Shown here in pieces: positions 1-10,331 of a stretch of DNA of 64,000 nucleotides (position 1 is its first letter; the number at the start of each line of letters is the position of its first letter). The notes under the pieces were generated by a model, which made no database searches, was not told the DNA's origin, and saw only the letters and a list, made by a program, of their open reading frames with translations. The DNA is from Cyanodermella asteris. Taxonomy: Eukaryota > Ascomycota > Lecanoromycetes > Ostropales > Stictidaceae. The position numbers and the translations under genes are program-made. Location of the stretch: assembly GCA_900618795.1 (NCBI GenBank), contig UYJD01000013.1, positions 656,537-720,536 of the forward strand. The letters are read 5' to 3'.

Positions 1-372
1 GTGTTGCATCGTGGAAGGTCCGTGGTTGGCGGGATCTCTTGCAGAAGTAAGCTCCGGCGCAGACCGAGTTGAGGCCGAGCACACGATCTGACATTTTGAC
101 TCGCTCTGCACGGCAAAGTAATTCCCATCCGGCTTCAGACTTGCCGAATATGGTGCTCTCGAAGATCCGGAACAGTCAGCTACGTCCATGACTGCGACGG
201 GTTAAACTTCTAGAGATCAGGTGTTTCTAACAATACGTCTACCTCATTCGCGAAGCTGACTAGGTGCGGCTGGGAAGAAGTGACCTTTTCAACTGTTGTA
301 GGCAGAACCAGTATGGCGTTCGTTTCTTTCAGGTGTCCGCGACAATCCGGTCTGACTGTCATGGACGCTTCT
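1..372. other. 3' flank of the FAD oxidase gene
   Basis: No supported gene is seen here. The reading frames present overlap the oxidase 3' end and show no family resemblance. The stretch probably holds the terminator and 3' UTR of the leftward gene that follows. Confidence 0.5.
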
Positions 373-2373
373 TCATGACACGGCGGGAATTCCAGTGCCA
401 CGCTCGACACCTTTAGCAGTCTCTTCTGTCCACGACATGCCCTTGGGCCCACCGCGACTTCCATCCCCTTTGTGATTTTCCTCGTCAGTCCTCCATCTCC
501 AGCTCTCTTTTAGCAGGCTACCCAGCTCCCTGTCCGTACCATACACAGCTTCGGGGCTGGATTCTAATCTTTCCTCGATCGCCTTGACGATCCAGTCACC
601 CAACACAGGTGCAAACTTGAATCCGTGTCCACTGCCTCCTGTTGCTACAAATAACGACTTGCCATAACGAGGTGCGTAGTCCAAGATCCAGTCGCCAGTC
701 GCCGTATCAGCATACCAACATGTTCTCGCCACGTGCAGCCTTTTTGCATCGCCAGTGCCAAGTCTGTGCATATAGTCGAGCAAAACCTGCGTCGCCTCAA
801 CGGCTATACGGTCGCCGCTGTCTGGCGCGGGTAAACTAATTCGCAGCACGTCCATGCTATCGGAGCTGTGGGGCTCTGTGTTGGGTACAGTCTCTTCGTA
901 TGTGTAGCCCCAGCCATGACGAGCAAGCTTGAGGATGAAACGGCCTGAGCCATCGTCCATTGGAATTGGTGGAAAGATGAAGAGACCGAGGCTGAGATCC
1001 AGAGGAACCGGTATGTGTGCAAGGCGAGCTGCTTCTGCTGCGCTGATGGCGATATAGCCGAGCGCTTGACCTGTTGCTTTGATGCGGTTGGCAAGGCTCG
1101 CAGGAAGGAGTTTGGATGACCAGGCACCAGCAGCGAGGACAGTGAGTCCTGCATCGACAGTGAGTCCCGACTTCAGTGAAACCCCAGTGACGAGATGGCC
1201 GGCAGCATCGGTCCCGTTCTGAAAGACCAGTGATACCACAGAAGCGTCTTGACCGTCCAGAAAGCTTGCTTGAGCTTTCCCCTCGGCGTTGCGCTGAAAG
1301 ATAAGAGCCCTGGTCCGTTCCTTCAGCACGGCGATACTATAGCCTGCATCGGCCCATCCTGATGCACGGTTTATATAGCCATAATCTCCAGGAATCTTGC
1401 CAGTGCCCAGAGCTGCAACAAGCTCGTCTTCCGTCGATAACGCATTTACCTTTCCATTATAGCTCGAATCTTCTTTGGCCAGCTCACGTATGTTGTTTAG
1501 GCTCCCATCGACATAGTATTTTGCTTTAGGATTCAGTCCTTCACCCTTGTTCCACCCCGTCAGCAACAGCCCGCTTTCGCGGTACGGCTTGGCTGCACAG
1601 ATAGACTCGCGCGCTGGGTTGAGAGGCAGCCTCGACTCGCTCAATCTTTCGGTCGGCAGAGTATGCGGCCAGCCTTGACGCCACTCGTGCTGGGCCAGTG
1701 ATGCCAGACGTGCATAAGGTCTCGATGCGTAGTCGGGACGGATGATACGTGAATTGTCGACAGAGGCTGGCGTCACCTTGTGTGGCGACTTAGTGCCTGC
1801 GCTGTTTTGCTCAGCGGGCGCCCACTGGTCGAGGATGGTGATTTTGGTGTCATCGTAACGTGGATTTCTTAGGAGCGAATATGCCGTCGATACTGTTCGG
1901 CTCGACGTATGATCAGCTGCGGCTTATCGAGGTTTGGCGGGAAATAGACATAGATGCGCTCAAGCAGTGCTGGAAAGCCTGCACAGACACCGTAGACGAA
2001 AAGCGTTTGTCGTAGGATGGCAAGGGTCGTACGCCACAGGAATGACCTGGAGGCTTCCCAAAGGGGAGCGAACATGCTTGCTGGCTGTGTGAGACGGAGG
2101 AGAGTGATGAAGCTGCGAGTTGACGGCAAGGAAGGTAGATAGTATAGCAGAACCTTGACAGCTCTCGCCGAGTGCACGGTGTCATACTAGGCAGAGCGTG
2201 AAAGAGATTTATAATGTTGTGTGTGAGTGATACATGGTCGTCGTGCGTGTCTGATGGATGCCTGGCGTAGCGGCCGCTGGTACGAGCTCCCACTTACATC
2301 CAAATACTCCCGCCCCAATGATGACTATCGATTTTGCAGCTGTTCCATCGACGGCGCCATCGTGCGATGCCAT
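373..2373 (-). CDS. FAD-dependent amine oxidase (sarcosine oxidase / fructosyl amino acid oxidase family)
   Basis: Two exons on the minus strand, 2373-2298 and 1892-373, give about 531 aa. Exon 1 encodes the dinucleotide-binding start SIVIIGAGVFG, and the split codon joins exactly to LSTAYSLLRNPRYDD in exon 2. A late motif RTCWYADTATGDW carries the Cys that in this family binds FAD covalently, followed by GGSGHGFKFAPVLG, the second flavin-contact motif. Family members oxidise secondary amines such as sarcosine, pipecolate or fructosyl amino acids, giving H2O2; the substrate cannot be told here. No clear peroxisomal SKL-type tail is present, since the protein ends IPAVS. The length is somewhat above the usual 430-500 aa because of a polar C-terminal tail. 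The intron, 405 bp, is far longer than others in the window. Fold assignment is firm, substrate is unknown. Confidence 0.88.
1869..2075 (-). CDS. Possible nested small ORF inside the oxidase intron
   Basis: A 68-aa frame starts at an ATG inside the 405-bp intron of the oxidase gene and runs 24 bases into oxidase exon 2 in another frame. It begins MFAPLWEASR, has a hydrophobic middle (around LRQTLFVYGVCAGFPALL) and a basic end. Upstream on the same strand lie a TATA-like ATTATAAA near 2208-2215 and a CT-rich stretch, as in fungal leaders. I recognise no family. It could equally be chance open frame in an unusually long intron. Confidence 0.2.
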   Translation of the reverse strand: MFAPLWEASRSFLWRTTLAILRQTLFVYGVCAGFPALLERIYVYFPPNLDKPQLIIRRAEQYRRHIRS

Positions 2374-2881
2374 TTCTGGTCAGTTATCGGGCTTTCGTGA
2401 ACGTACTTGGCTTCCATCTTGAAAAGTCGGGTGCTGGTGGATAACTTGGGCAGACGCGCGCTCGGGGCCACACAACCGCCAAAACTGCGGCTTTTCAGCG
2501 GAGAAGCTTCACGAATACCTGACATGTCCGAGCTCGGCGCATCCTTCCCGAAATTACTGCATGCCATGGCAGACGTAATGTTTATAGAGTAACTACGCAC
2601 TGGCAAACACATCTCAGCTGTCTTCTCACTTTAATGTGGAAAGATTCAACGAATCGACATCTCCGCGAAACAAATGCCCATGTCCAATAAAGTTGACAAG
2701 TACCTCGGTCTTGATGACAACGCTTGTCGCGCCTTGTCAACCTCGATGGCGCTATTGATAAGCTTGCTTTTATCGAGAGAGGGCAAAGGACATTGTAGCA
2801 TGCATCGTATTGGACTTGAATTTCATTACTCGCCATTAATTCTTGTATAAGACGCGTTTAGGCAACAGACTGGGGGTTGGT
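2374..2881. other. Intergenic: oxidase promoter and 3' flank of membrane protein gene
   Basis: No gene is supported. A 9-bp exact inverted repeat (GTTGACAAG at 2692-2700, CTTGTCAAC at 2733-2741, spacer 32 bases) is the only structure noticed. Both flanking genes are on the minus strand, so this is the oxidase promoter. Confidence 0.45.
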
Positions 2882-3817
2882 TTACCGCTGATTTCTGCCG
2901 GGATTGTGCTTCAATATCAGCTTGGTATGGTCAGAGCCATTGTGCGTATAAGTTGAACCAGCGGTTCCGGTTGACGTTGTTTGCCGCACTACTGTCATTC
3001 TCAGACGCTCAGAGTCTACAGTAGGGTATTGATATGGCGGCGTCGGCGTCATCGGCTTGCCATAAATCAGGTATCGGAACAGCGGCATCAGGAAGGATAT
3101 GCTCCCACCAATGATGACGATAGAGAGCTCCAGAGACGTCGAGAGCCAGAAGAGGTCTTTATTGCCCATGACTGCGCCCGAGACGATCGGTGTCAGGATT
3201 GAAAAAGGCGCTGCAGCCCAACCGACCCCGAATATGATGAAAAGACCTGTCTTTCTCCTTCGATTCAACTGTGTGCCCCAGACAATCGTCCAAGCGACGA
3301 CACTGTAGCTGATGTCAAGAAGGGCGCCGAGTACGCTCCAAATGATGACGAAAGCTGCCTGGACTTTTCCCGAATATCCCAGACATACAAGGCTTTGCGA
3401 CGGAGGCTTTTGCGTCGAGCAAGCTGGAATGATGTTGACGACGAAACACGCGACGGATGATAAGACGAATGCGCCTAGTGTGATCTTCAGATACCGCTCC
3501 CGCCAGCGAGCTGCTCGCTCGGTCAGATGTAGAAGGACGACCGTGATGCTCGCCTTGCCCAAAGTCAAGCTGAGGATTCCCGTCAGCAGGGCGCTATACA
3601 GGTAGACTCCTGCCTGTCGAAGATCAGCAGCTTCGAGGTTCGCTTCAGCAAGTCCCGCCGTCGCAGTAGCAAAGACCCAGCACAAGATAATCAGGTAGTC
3701 CTCGAGGCCGAAGTTTCGCGTCCGGACGCGTACGAAGATCCGCAGCCCAAAGATCACGGTCGCGATACATTGTGGGACCCAGACCAAGGCTTTCAGTCCG
3801 GCGAGCGTGAACGCCAT
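2882..3817 (-). CDS. Fungal rhodopsin-domain integral membrane protein
   Basis: A single 311-aa exon. About seven hydrophobic segments alternate with short loops. The opening (TVIFGLRIFVRVRTRNFGLEDYLI, shown here in part as GLRIFVRV and LEDYLI) matches the fungal 'rhodopsin domain' family of multi-pass proteins that includes Pth11-like sequences. The central part has the family's loop cysteines (IIPACS, LVCLGYSG) and the end has a polar cytosolic tail rich in Thr/Ser. No CFEM domain and no retinal-binding lysine context can be claimed. These proteins are plasma membrane sensors in a few studied cases, but most have no known ligand. The N-terminus is short, so the first helix may be incomplete or an upstream exon may exist. 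Confidence 0.8.
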   Translation of the reverse strand: MAFTLAGLKALVWVPQCIATVIFGLRIFVRVRTRNFGLEDYLIILCWVFATATAGLAEANLEAADLRQAGVYLYSALLTGILSLTLGKASITVVLLHLTERAARWRERYLKITLGAFVLSSVACFVVNIIPACSTQKPPSQSLVCLGYSGKVQAAFVIIWSVLGALLDISYSVVAWTIVWGTQLNRRRKTGLFIIFGVGWAAAPFSILTPIVSGAVMGNKDLFWLSTSLELSIVIIGGSISFLMPLFRYLIYGKPMTPTPPYQYPTVDSERLRMTVVRQTTSTGTAGSTYTHNGSDHTKLILKHNPGRNQR

Positions 3818-4811
3818 TGGGTATATGCAATGCCGCTGCTACGGCGAAAGTAACCGACGGCCCAATGTGCCCATGCTGAGGGAAAGGAGAGAAAAACGGA
3901 ATATCATCTACCCACCTTTCATACTTGTGTCTGGCCGCGTGCCTCCACGCATGAGCAGAGTTTCGAGCGTGCCAGGAAGTCAAGTGATTACGGGCGACCA
4001 AGACCACGGTTTCCGAGCGACGCTTTAGGAGTGTTCGAACTAGGATGGCTCACCTTCTCTTCAAGCGACCTCGTCCAAGCTGTTCGCCAATCACACTTCG
4101 CGGCGGGTGATTTAAGATGCTGCTCAGACTACGGTCGAGACACGATAGCCGGTTGAAGAAAAGAGCACGGAAGTGGAGGAGCCAATGACAGGCCGTGTTG
4201 CCGCGTTTGTTCGATACGTCGGCATATGCATGGAGCACAGACTCTGCACTGCCTGGAGCCTCTTCGTGACGATGCATAGTTCGGCGCAGCTTGGCGATGA
4301 GGCGCGGATGACAACTTTCATGAGGTGCTGGAAGTCTATAATCTAGGCTGTTGTCGCAGAAAAGCCTGTGTCCTACGTCGAGTTTGCGGCTCGACCCTCT
4401 GCTCTGCGAAATCGTGGGTGGGTAGTTTTGACTCCACACTTTTCACTCCGCGCAAGGCGCGAACCCTGGACTGAAACCTTGCAAGGTACTTAAGACCATC
4501 ATCTCGCTACCGGCCAGTCATTCAACAAGACCCAAGCGACTATTCAGCTAGGGCGACAGTCTAGGGTGCATATAGATGAGCCGGGCCTTCTACTAAGCTC
4601 CTCGTTATGCACTACATTAGCTAAGGTGCGAAGCAATCACCAAGCCATTTAAGCTCACGTCCTCCATCACAAGTCGCAAAAGTCTCTCACAACACAACTT
4701 ACGTCTACCGGGCAGATCGATGATAGCCAGTTTTGCTTCGTTCGTTGAGAAGTATCAAGTTTACAGAAGTATGCCCGTAGTGGCAGCATGTTCCCAGCCT
4801 TCAAATGCAGT
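3818..4811. other. Intergenic, about 1 kb
   Basis: The region lies between two minus-strand genes and carries the promoter of the rhodopsin-domain protein. Short open frames on both strands here show no coding signature, and no RNA gene was seen. Confidence 0.45.
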
Positions 4812-6197
4812 CTAATCGCGAGCAACCTGGTCCATCATGACCGGCATTATCTCGAACACCAACGGGTTCTGCTCGTAGTGCATCAGAAATCCGCTCTGAA
4901 GACAACTCCTGATGCTTATGACTCTGGCATATTTCCACCACTTGTTGATCGGAATGACCGACGTGCGCCCGACTTTGATCTTGAATCTAGACCCTTGTTG
5001 CCTCTCATCTCGATCCTCGGCAGTGCTGTACATCGGCCCATAGGTAGGGTTCTGGATGCTGGACAGGATGTATTTGAATGATCTTCGCGCAGCTTTGATG
5101 TCTTTTCGCTTTGCACGGCCGATGCTAGACGCGAGTTCTTCAAGCTTGTGGACCAGCTCATTGTAGCTCGTCGAGGCCGCGTACCTTCGAATCAGCATTG
5201 GTTTGCCGCCCTCTTCCTCTGGAGCTCGGATTACCGAATTGATGTCGATGCTGTCGATGTCATCTCCATCCTCGGGTGGCGAGTATGACTTTTCGAAGAG
5301 CAAAGCAATGGCCTCTCCGGCAGCAACTTGCACCACTGGGACAGAACTGTCAAGTTGGTCCATCAGAGTTTCGACGTGGTCTGCAGAGTAATCCGACATG
5401 TCGTCAACAAGCGTGGCCAAGAGCGCGTATGCCTGAATAGCAGCGGCGACAGGGGCAGCCGCATTGTCTGATTCTATCGACTCACCATCCGTAGCGATAA
5501 TGTCCAAGAAGAAATCCATCACTTCGATCAATCCTTCATCTTCGAGGCCACTAAAGAAGGCCAATATGGAGTAGGCGCGAATTGCCAGGACCTTGGTGCT
5601 CTCTGACGGACCCTCTTCTTCGATGGTTCGTTTGACACGCGGACCGCAGTCCTCGAGCAAGGTATCGAGCCCAGATGTCAAAGCTGTCAGCTCCAAAGCT
5701 TTGAGCGCCAACTCCACTTCCAGGTCACTGCTTGCTTGCTTGACACTGCGAAGAAAAGAGATGATGAGGTCCTGTTCTTTCCCGCTGATTTCTTCTTCGG
5801 CGTATCGTTGTTGTAAGATGCGCACATACTGTTGCAAGGCTTTCTCACGTCCTTCATTGGTGCTCCGCTTCCATTCGATGATCTCTTGGAGGCGGTCCTT
5901 CAATATTGTTTCCCAAGTGGCAGCTTCATCGAGCGACATCATTTCCTCTGGGTTATAGAACTGATCGCTCATAACAGATCCTTCCTCCGACGAATCCTCA
6001 GCATCGGTGACGTCCCTACTGCCAACACGGCTCCCGACTCTTGACATGGCCGGTGAGTTGAATGTCGATCCATAGCGGGAGCCACCGGGGGTTCTGGCAG
6101 GCGAGGCTGTGAGGGAAGCACCTTGCGCAGCCTTGTTGAGGGATTTGCGACTGGGTTTTTTGTGGCTCTCGAGAGCCTGCTTTCGAAGCTCTCTCAT
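4812..6197 (-). CDS. Interferon-related developmental regulator (IFRD) family protein
   Basis: A single exon of 461 aa. The N-terminus is basic and low complexity (MRELRKQALESHKK, then Ser/Gly/Arg-rich), followed by an acidic patch and an alpha-helical repeat region from about residue 90. Segments such as KALELTALTSGLDTLLEDCG and QAYALLATLVDD are typical of the IFRD N-terminal domain, an armadillo-like fold. A shorter conserved C-terminal part contains KRKDIKAARRSFKYIL and IRSCLQSGFLMHYEQNP. Animal IFRD1/2 act as transcriptional co-regulators, and IFRD2 has been found on inactive ribosomes; the role of fungal members is little known. The final lysines and arginines could bind RNA, which is inference only. 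Confidence 0.85.
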   Translation of the reverse strand: MRELRKQALESHKKPSRKSLNKAAQGASLTASPARTPGGSRYGSTFNSPAMSRVGSRVGSRDVTDAEDSSEEGSVMSDQFYNPEEMMSLDEAATWETILKDRLQEIIEWKRSTNEGREKALQQYVRILQQRYAEEEISGKEQDLIISFLRSVKQASSDLEVELALKALELTALTSGLDTLLEDCGPRVKRTIEEEGPSESTKVLAIRAYSILAFFSGLEDEGLIEVMDFFLDIIATDGESIESDNAAAPVAAAIQAYALLATLVDDMSDYSADHVETLMDQLDSSVPVVQVAAGEAIALLFEKSYSPPEDGDDIDSIDINSVIRAPEEEGGKPMLIRRYAASTSYNELVHKLEELASSIGRAKRKDIKAARRSFKYILSSIQNPTYGPMYSTAEDRDERQQGSRFKIKVGRTSVIPINKWWKYARVISIRSCLQSGFLMHYEQNPLVFEIMPVMMDQVARD

Positions 6198-7450
6198 GGT
6201 TGGTGATGGCGGCTCCTAGCTGGCCGTCCCAGTAACGCGCGGCTTGGCGCTTAGTAGGATTTTGTCGGTGGCTCAGTCTGTTGGTATTGAATGCCAGTCG
6301 TAAGAGTGAAACAGGCAGTCTTGCTTCCTGTGAATGAACGTCGAGTAATCAAGCGTAGTCATATGGGTGGATTTCGTATCGAATCGGCGCGAGGCAGTTG
6401 CGACCTGGCTTCCAATCTTCCGATGAATTTGCAGAAGGAGATGCAAGAGGGGAACAAAGGCAATGTAAAACAATGATGGAAGAAAATGTCTGGACGGTGG
6501 ACACGGCCCCGAACAAGGCGGGGAGCTAACCGCCGTTCGCAAAGACTCGCCCACCCTCAGTTAGTCATACAGAATCATATGGCTGACCGACCGCACGTGC
6601 GGCGGCTCGACGGCGAACCTGTCAGCACCTGACTCGCTGCCATGATTCATTTTCATGCAGCCTGGTCTTTGGGTATCAATGTGCCACGTCGGTGATTTGG
6701 AAGGGATTAAGGCGACTCGGTCGCGGAAGAGGATGCATTGCGGGGTTCGCGTTGCGACCAAACGGCGACCATGAAGATACGCGTCGGACCTTCACTGTTG
6801 AAGTCAAATATCAAAGCCTGATCTGCTGGATGTGCTAGAATGTGGGATACACGATCCGCGCAGGGGTCTAAGTCAAGTACTGGGTCAGATGCGAGGATGT
6901 TTGCTCAGTGTGAGAAGCAACAAGCGGCTCATGTATTCGTTCCAAATGCACGTAGTCGTGTAGTTAGTCGAGTACTTGGCTATTGGCCTCTAACGCGACG
7001 TGATCTAGGATAAGTCGCTGCGTACGTAGCTGTGAGTCTGGTCTGTCACCCGGCTAGACACATGTCCAGGTGTTGACTTGCGTTCTATTGTTGAGCCGGC
7101 GGAATACCAGTAGCCAGCAGTTGGTGGCCGTTCGAATACACCGACCTCGAAGAAGGTTTTGACCCGGCCTGCTTGCCAATATATGTTGTATCCTTTGAGT
7201 GGACGCTGTCGCCAGCAGACTCCCCCCCCCCCCATGTCCAACCACTTGCACCATCGGCAAGGCTGCATATATTTAACGCGTGATGGCGCAATTCGTCGGG
7301 TCCACGAGCTCGTCCTGATATTGGACTGGCGTCACCGGGTTTTCAGCTGTTTGATTCGCAGGCATCGATCGCCACCCATCAGATGAGCAGTATGTCTCCT
7401 CTCGTGGAAGCTAAACTCGGCGTACCCGTCTGCACTGCCAGAACTTGGGC
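6198..7450. other. Intergenic, with a 12-C homopolymer
   Basis: This is the IFRD promoter side plus the 3' flank of the small membrane protein gene. A run of 12 C occurs at 7222-7233. No frame looks coding and no RNA gene is apparent. Confidence 0.45.
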
Positions 7451-7760
7451 TCACTTGTCCTTTTTACCGCTCACTGAGCATGATAAGCAAGCGTTGTGTC
7501 TATGTTGTAACATAACATTGAAATAGCTTACCTTTAGCTGCCAGAGCTGCCGGTCCGCGTGGAGGAGCCTTCTTGCCAGCCCAGCGATTTGACACAAATT
7601 CCATCATTCCCTCGCCGTTGTTGCTAGACTCCATGTATACTATTGTAAAACACAACGCCAAGAAAACAAGCAGCATTGCCACAAGGTACAGTGGAAAGCC
7701 GTTCGGATGGTCGATGTAATAGCGAAGCGTGTCAAAGAATGAATCGATTGAGGTAGACAT
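7451..7760 (-). CDS. Small single-pass membrane protein with C-terminal KKxx signal
   Basis: Inferred two-exon gene: 7760-7532, a 58-bp intron (GTAAGC...CTCAG, 7531-7474), then 7473-7451, giving 83 aa. The protein has a short lumenal-type N-terminus (MSTSIDSFFDTLRYYID), one strong transmembrane segment (LYLVAMLLVFLALCFTIVY), a polar and basic tail, and ends VSGKKDK. The last four residues fit the KKxx dilysine retrieval motif of ER type I membrane proteins, and this ending appears only when the intron is removed. The start ATG has A at -3. I do not recognise the family. A subunit or assembly factor of an ER membrane complex is a guess. Without the intron the frame would end in a different 15-residue tail. 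Confidence 0.6.
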
Positions 7761-8468
7761 CCTGGGCGTTGCGCGACGCTGCAATTCAACTATGAACGGA
7801 GATGGGTGTACTGATTTGGTTGAAAGATTGCCTGGCTGATCTGTCGCTATGATCAAGTTTCGTGGTGCGTTGACAAGGTTCTTGTGGCCTTGACCAAAGA
7901 GCTAAGGTATGGGGAAGCGGCTGATGAGCCGCGATTTGGTGAAACGTCAATCTTAGCCGAGGTTATTGATCCGTACCGCATCGAGTCGGTAGAGCGAAAC
8001 ATTGGTGGTGAAGTGCACATACTTGAACACAAATGATGTCTCGTCGACAACAGAATGTGAAGCTCCAATGTCACGAGGAGCTTTTCACTCTGAAACTACG
8101 TCAGCAATGCCTTTCTGTTTAGCCACTTCGCTTCCTTTGCGTGGAGCTGTTCGCACTTGGTAATTCCGACGGCTGAAAAATGTTTGACTGACCTCATACC
8201 GCCACGAGATCGCAACGAGATCGCAACGAACCCTGTGGGAGCAAGTGGTATGCAGATTTCAGTCTCAATTTGTTCATAGCATGGCGTCTCCAAGACATCG
8301 TGTTAGTGAGTACTTGAGACTGCCTTGACACTTGGATGACAAGATGGGGCCGTACATTTCTTCCATTTTAGTACCATAGATATTGTTAAGTGTGTGAATC
8401 GACTTCAAGGCCTCGAGAACTTGACCGAGCGATTCGGCAGTATTACACGAGTCCTGTCGGTCGAGATG
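7761..8468. other. Intergenic between divergent small genes
   Basis: The region between the leftward membrane microprotein and the rightward secreted-protein gene. An 11-base tandem duplication (unit CGAGATCGCAA) lies near 8205-8227. No gene is supported. Confidence 0.4.
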
Positions 8469-8474
8469 TATATA
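8469..8474 (+). promoter_or_regulatory. TATA box of the small secreted-protein gene
   Basis: TATATA lies 125 bases before the ATG at 8599. It is followed by a pyrimidine-rich stretch (near 8500-8520) and then a CA-rich leader, a common layout in strongly expressed fungal genes. Confidence 0.5.
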
Positions 8475-8598
8475 GAATGGAAATGTTCCGTACATATTTC
8501 TTTTTTTGTCCCTATCCATTCCATCTGCAAAATCACAACTTCGAGCTCATCACGCCATCAAAATCCAAACCAAAGCTCCCGTTGACGGCACACTTACA

Positions 8599-8973
8599 AT
8601 GTGTTTCAAAGTTCTTCTCCGCACTATCCTCCTGCTCACCCCATCGCTTGCTCTGCCTGACGCAGAGCCCATCAACATCGCTCTCCCAGGTAGTGGCAAA
8701 GGATGCCTCATCGGCGTACGCACAATCTTTGGCCCTACTCTCGGTAGCGCAACTTTCGATCTAACCCGCGCCGATGGCACCTTTGTCTGGTCCGACGGCC
8801 CCGCATCACCCGATCTTGATGCTCCACTGACGGGCAGCACGAGCACCGGTGCAAACGGTGAGGTGCCCTTGAAAATCACCGCGTACCCGCGTCGTGTGAG
8901 CGGCTGCGAAAAGCCAAGCTCGGACGCGGAGTGTGATCCGTTGATTACGTACCTGCAGGGAAGTGTGGTTTAA
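8599..8973 (+). CDS. Small secreted protein, possibly cut short by an in-frame stop
   Basis: The frame from the ATG at 8599 gives 124 aa with a signal peptide (MCFKVLLRTILLLTPSLAL, likely cut after about residue 19-20) and a mature part rich in Gly, Thr and Asp with three Cys. I recognise no family; candidate effector or cell-wall protein. Directly after the TAA at 8971 the same frame stays open to TAG at 9094-9096 and reads like protein (for example GPEDLIVNGLNVVYDK, ending with two more Cys). Either the gene has an 81-bp in-frame intron (8896-8976, GTGAGC...TTTAACAG), giving 138 aa, or the stop truncates a longer ancestor. The intron's branch site is weak. A start at 8506 is possible but would bury the signal peptide. 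Confidence 0.6.
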   Translation: MCFKVLLRTILLLTPSLALPDAEPINIALPGSGKGCLIGVRTIFGPTLGSATFDLTRADGTFVWSDGPASPDLDAPLTGSTSTGANGEVPLKITAYPRRVSGCEKPSSDAECDPLITYLQGSVV

Positions 8974-10331
8974 CAGGGTGGCAATGGTCCGGAAGATCTG
9001 ATTGTGAATGGACTTAATGTTGTGTATGACAAAGTGGATGAGAATGGTGGAAGATACAGAGAGGCACTTTGTGAGATGAACATTGATGATTGCTAGGAAG
9101 TTTGCAGTTTGAGAGATCGATGTGCTTCTGCGAACCTGAAAGAGAGTCGGCGAAGGTGTACAGAGAAATGATTGATTAGAGTTGCTCGACGTAATTTAAT
9201 GATTCATACCTGTCTCGCTGAGCGTCAAAGTCGCGTACAAGATATGCGGCCTGCAACATCATCCTAAGGATATACAAGCCACATAGAGGATGCTTGGAAC
9301 GATCTGTTCTCCCGCAGCTAAGATGTCATAATCTATAGCATGGCATGCTGTTGCATTATGGCAAGACCAAAGGCCAGAGCGTCCTCCGCACTTTGTCATC
9401 GTTGCTCACGCTTCCCACACCAATGAGCACAGGCTATGTGCAGCGAAGCGGAATCTTTGGCGCTGTGTCTGCTCGAGACCGTTTTTGGCCTGCCTTGCGA
9501 GCTTAAACAGAAATCGACGCTTGACCTGACTCATTGAGTCACCTCTGAAAGCTAGAGAGGAAGCCAATGCAGCAGTTGACGAACTGAAGAAGCCCCAGCC
9601 GGACCGTGGCGAGGTGGATCGCGACTCAGCCACAACCTTCGACGTCGCGTCTCGGCTACGGATTAGCATTGCGCATTTCTCCAAGCATTGGAGTCACTCA
9701 AGGCGGGTGACTAAAAGTCGTTGCGTAAGTCCTGGAACATCTATCTACGCGACTACCTCCGTATCTACCTCGATCACCACTGTTATTGGTATCTATAGAA
9801 GTTGATACTAGCGTACTTCGCGGGGTACTATTGAGGGTTGACATTCAAGCAATTAACGCAGTATATCAAGAGGTGCTCTCGATCTTACGTGCGCCATGAC
9901 TTTCGATTACCCGCCTTGCACTGCTTACTAGCGGGGCAGTCAGCAGCTATGCTTCTAGCGATTCGACCCTGCTGCAGTAGCTCAGAACGAGTGGACTTGA
10001 GCTATAATTCTGCCAACGACAGAGCTTCGAATCGTCACAAGCTTCCGACTTAGCTGACTTTGACTCAAATTTCAAGCTCCACTGGGACGCAGAGCCACTA
10101 TAGCAATGCGTTCGTCAGCTTGTGACCCATGGCGCTTCTTCGGCAGGGTCGTAGCATCTCAGTCCAGATGTCCAGATGCAGTAATTGGTTGAGGCCAGTG
10201 GCACGGATGACATGACTAAGAGCGAAGCAACACAATAATCACGTCTCCTCGAGATTTCTACGTCTTCACATATAACAGTAGCCATCCGGTTCATGTCTTC
10301 GTGACTACCAAGCAGGAACCAGCCTTCCACG
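8974..10331. other. Intergenic after the secreted-protein gene
   Basis: The first 123 bases (to 9096) continue the upstream reading frame and may be its last exon. Beyond that no gene is supported. A minus-strand open frame near 9406-9684 has no recognisable features. Confidence 0.4.

Noticed and set aside
2692-2741. 9-bp exact inverted repeat with 32-base spacer
   Set aside because: Arms this short with a long spacer occur by chance in intergenic DNA, and no terminal duplications suggest a mobile element.
9406-9684. 92-codon minus-strand open frame
   Set aside because: No homology I recognise and no leader or splice signals; likely chance.
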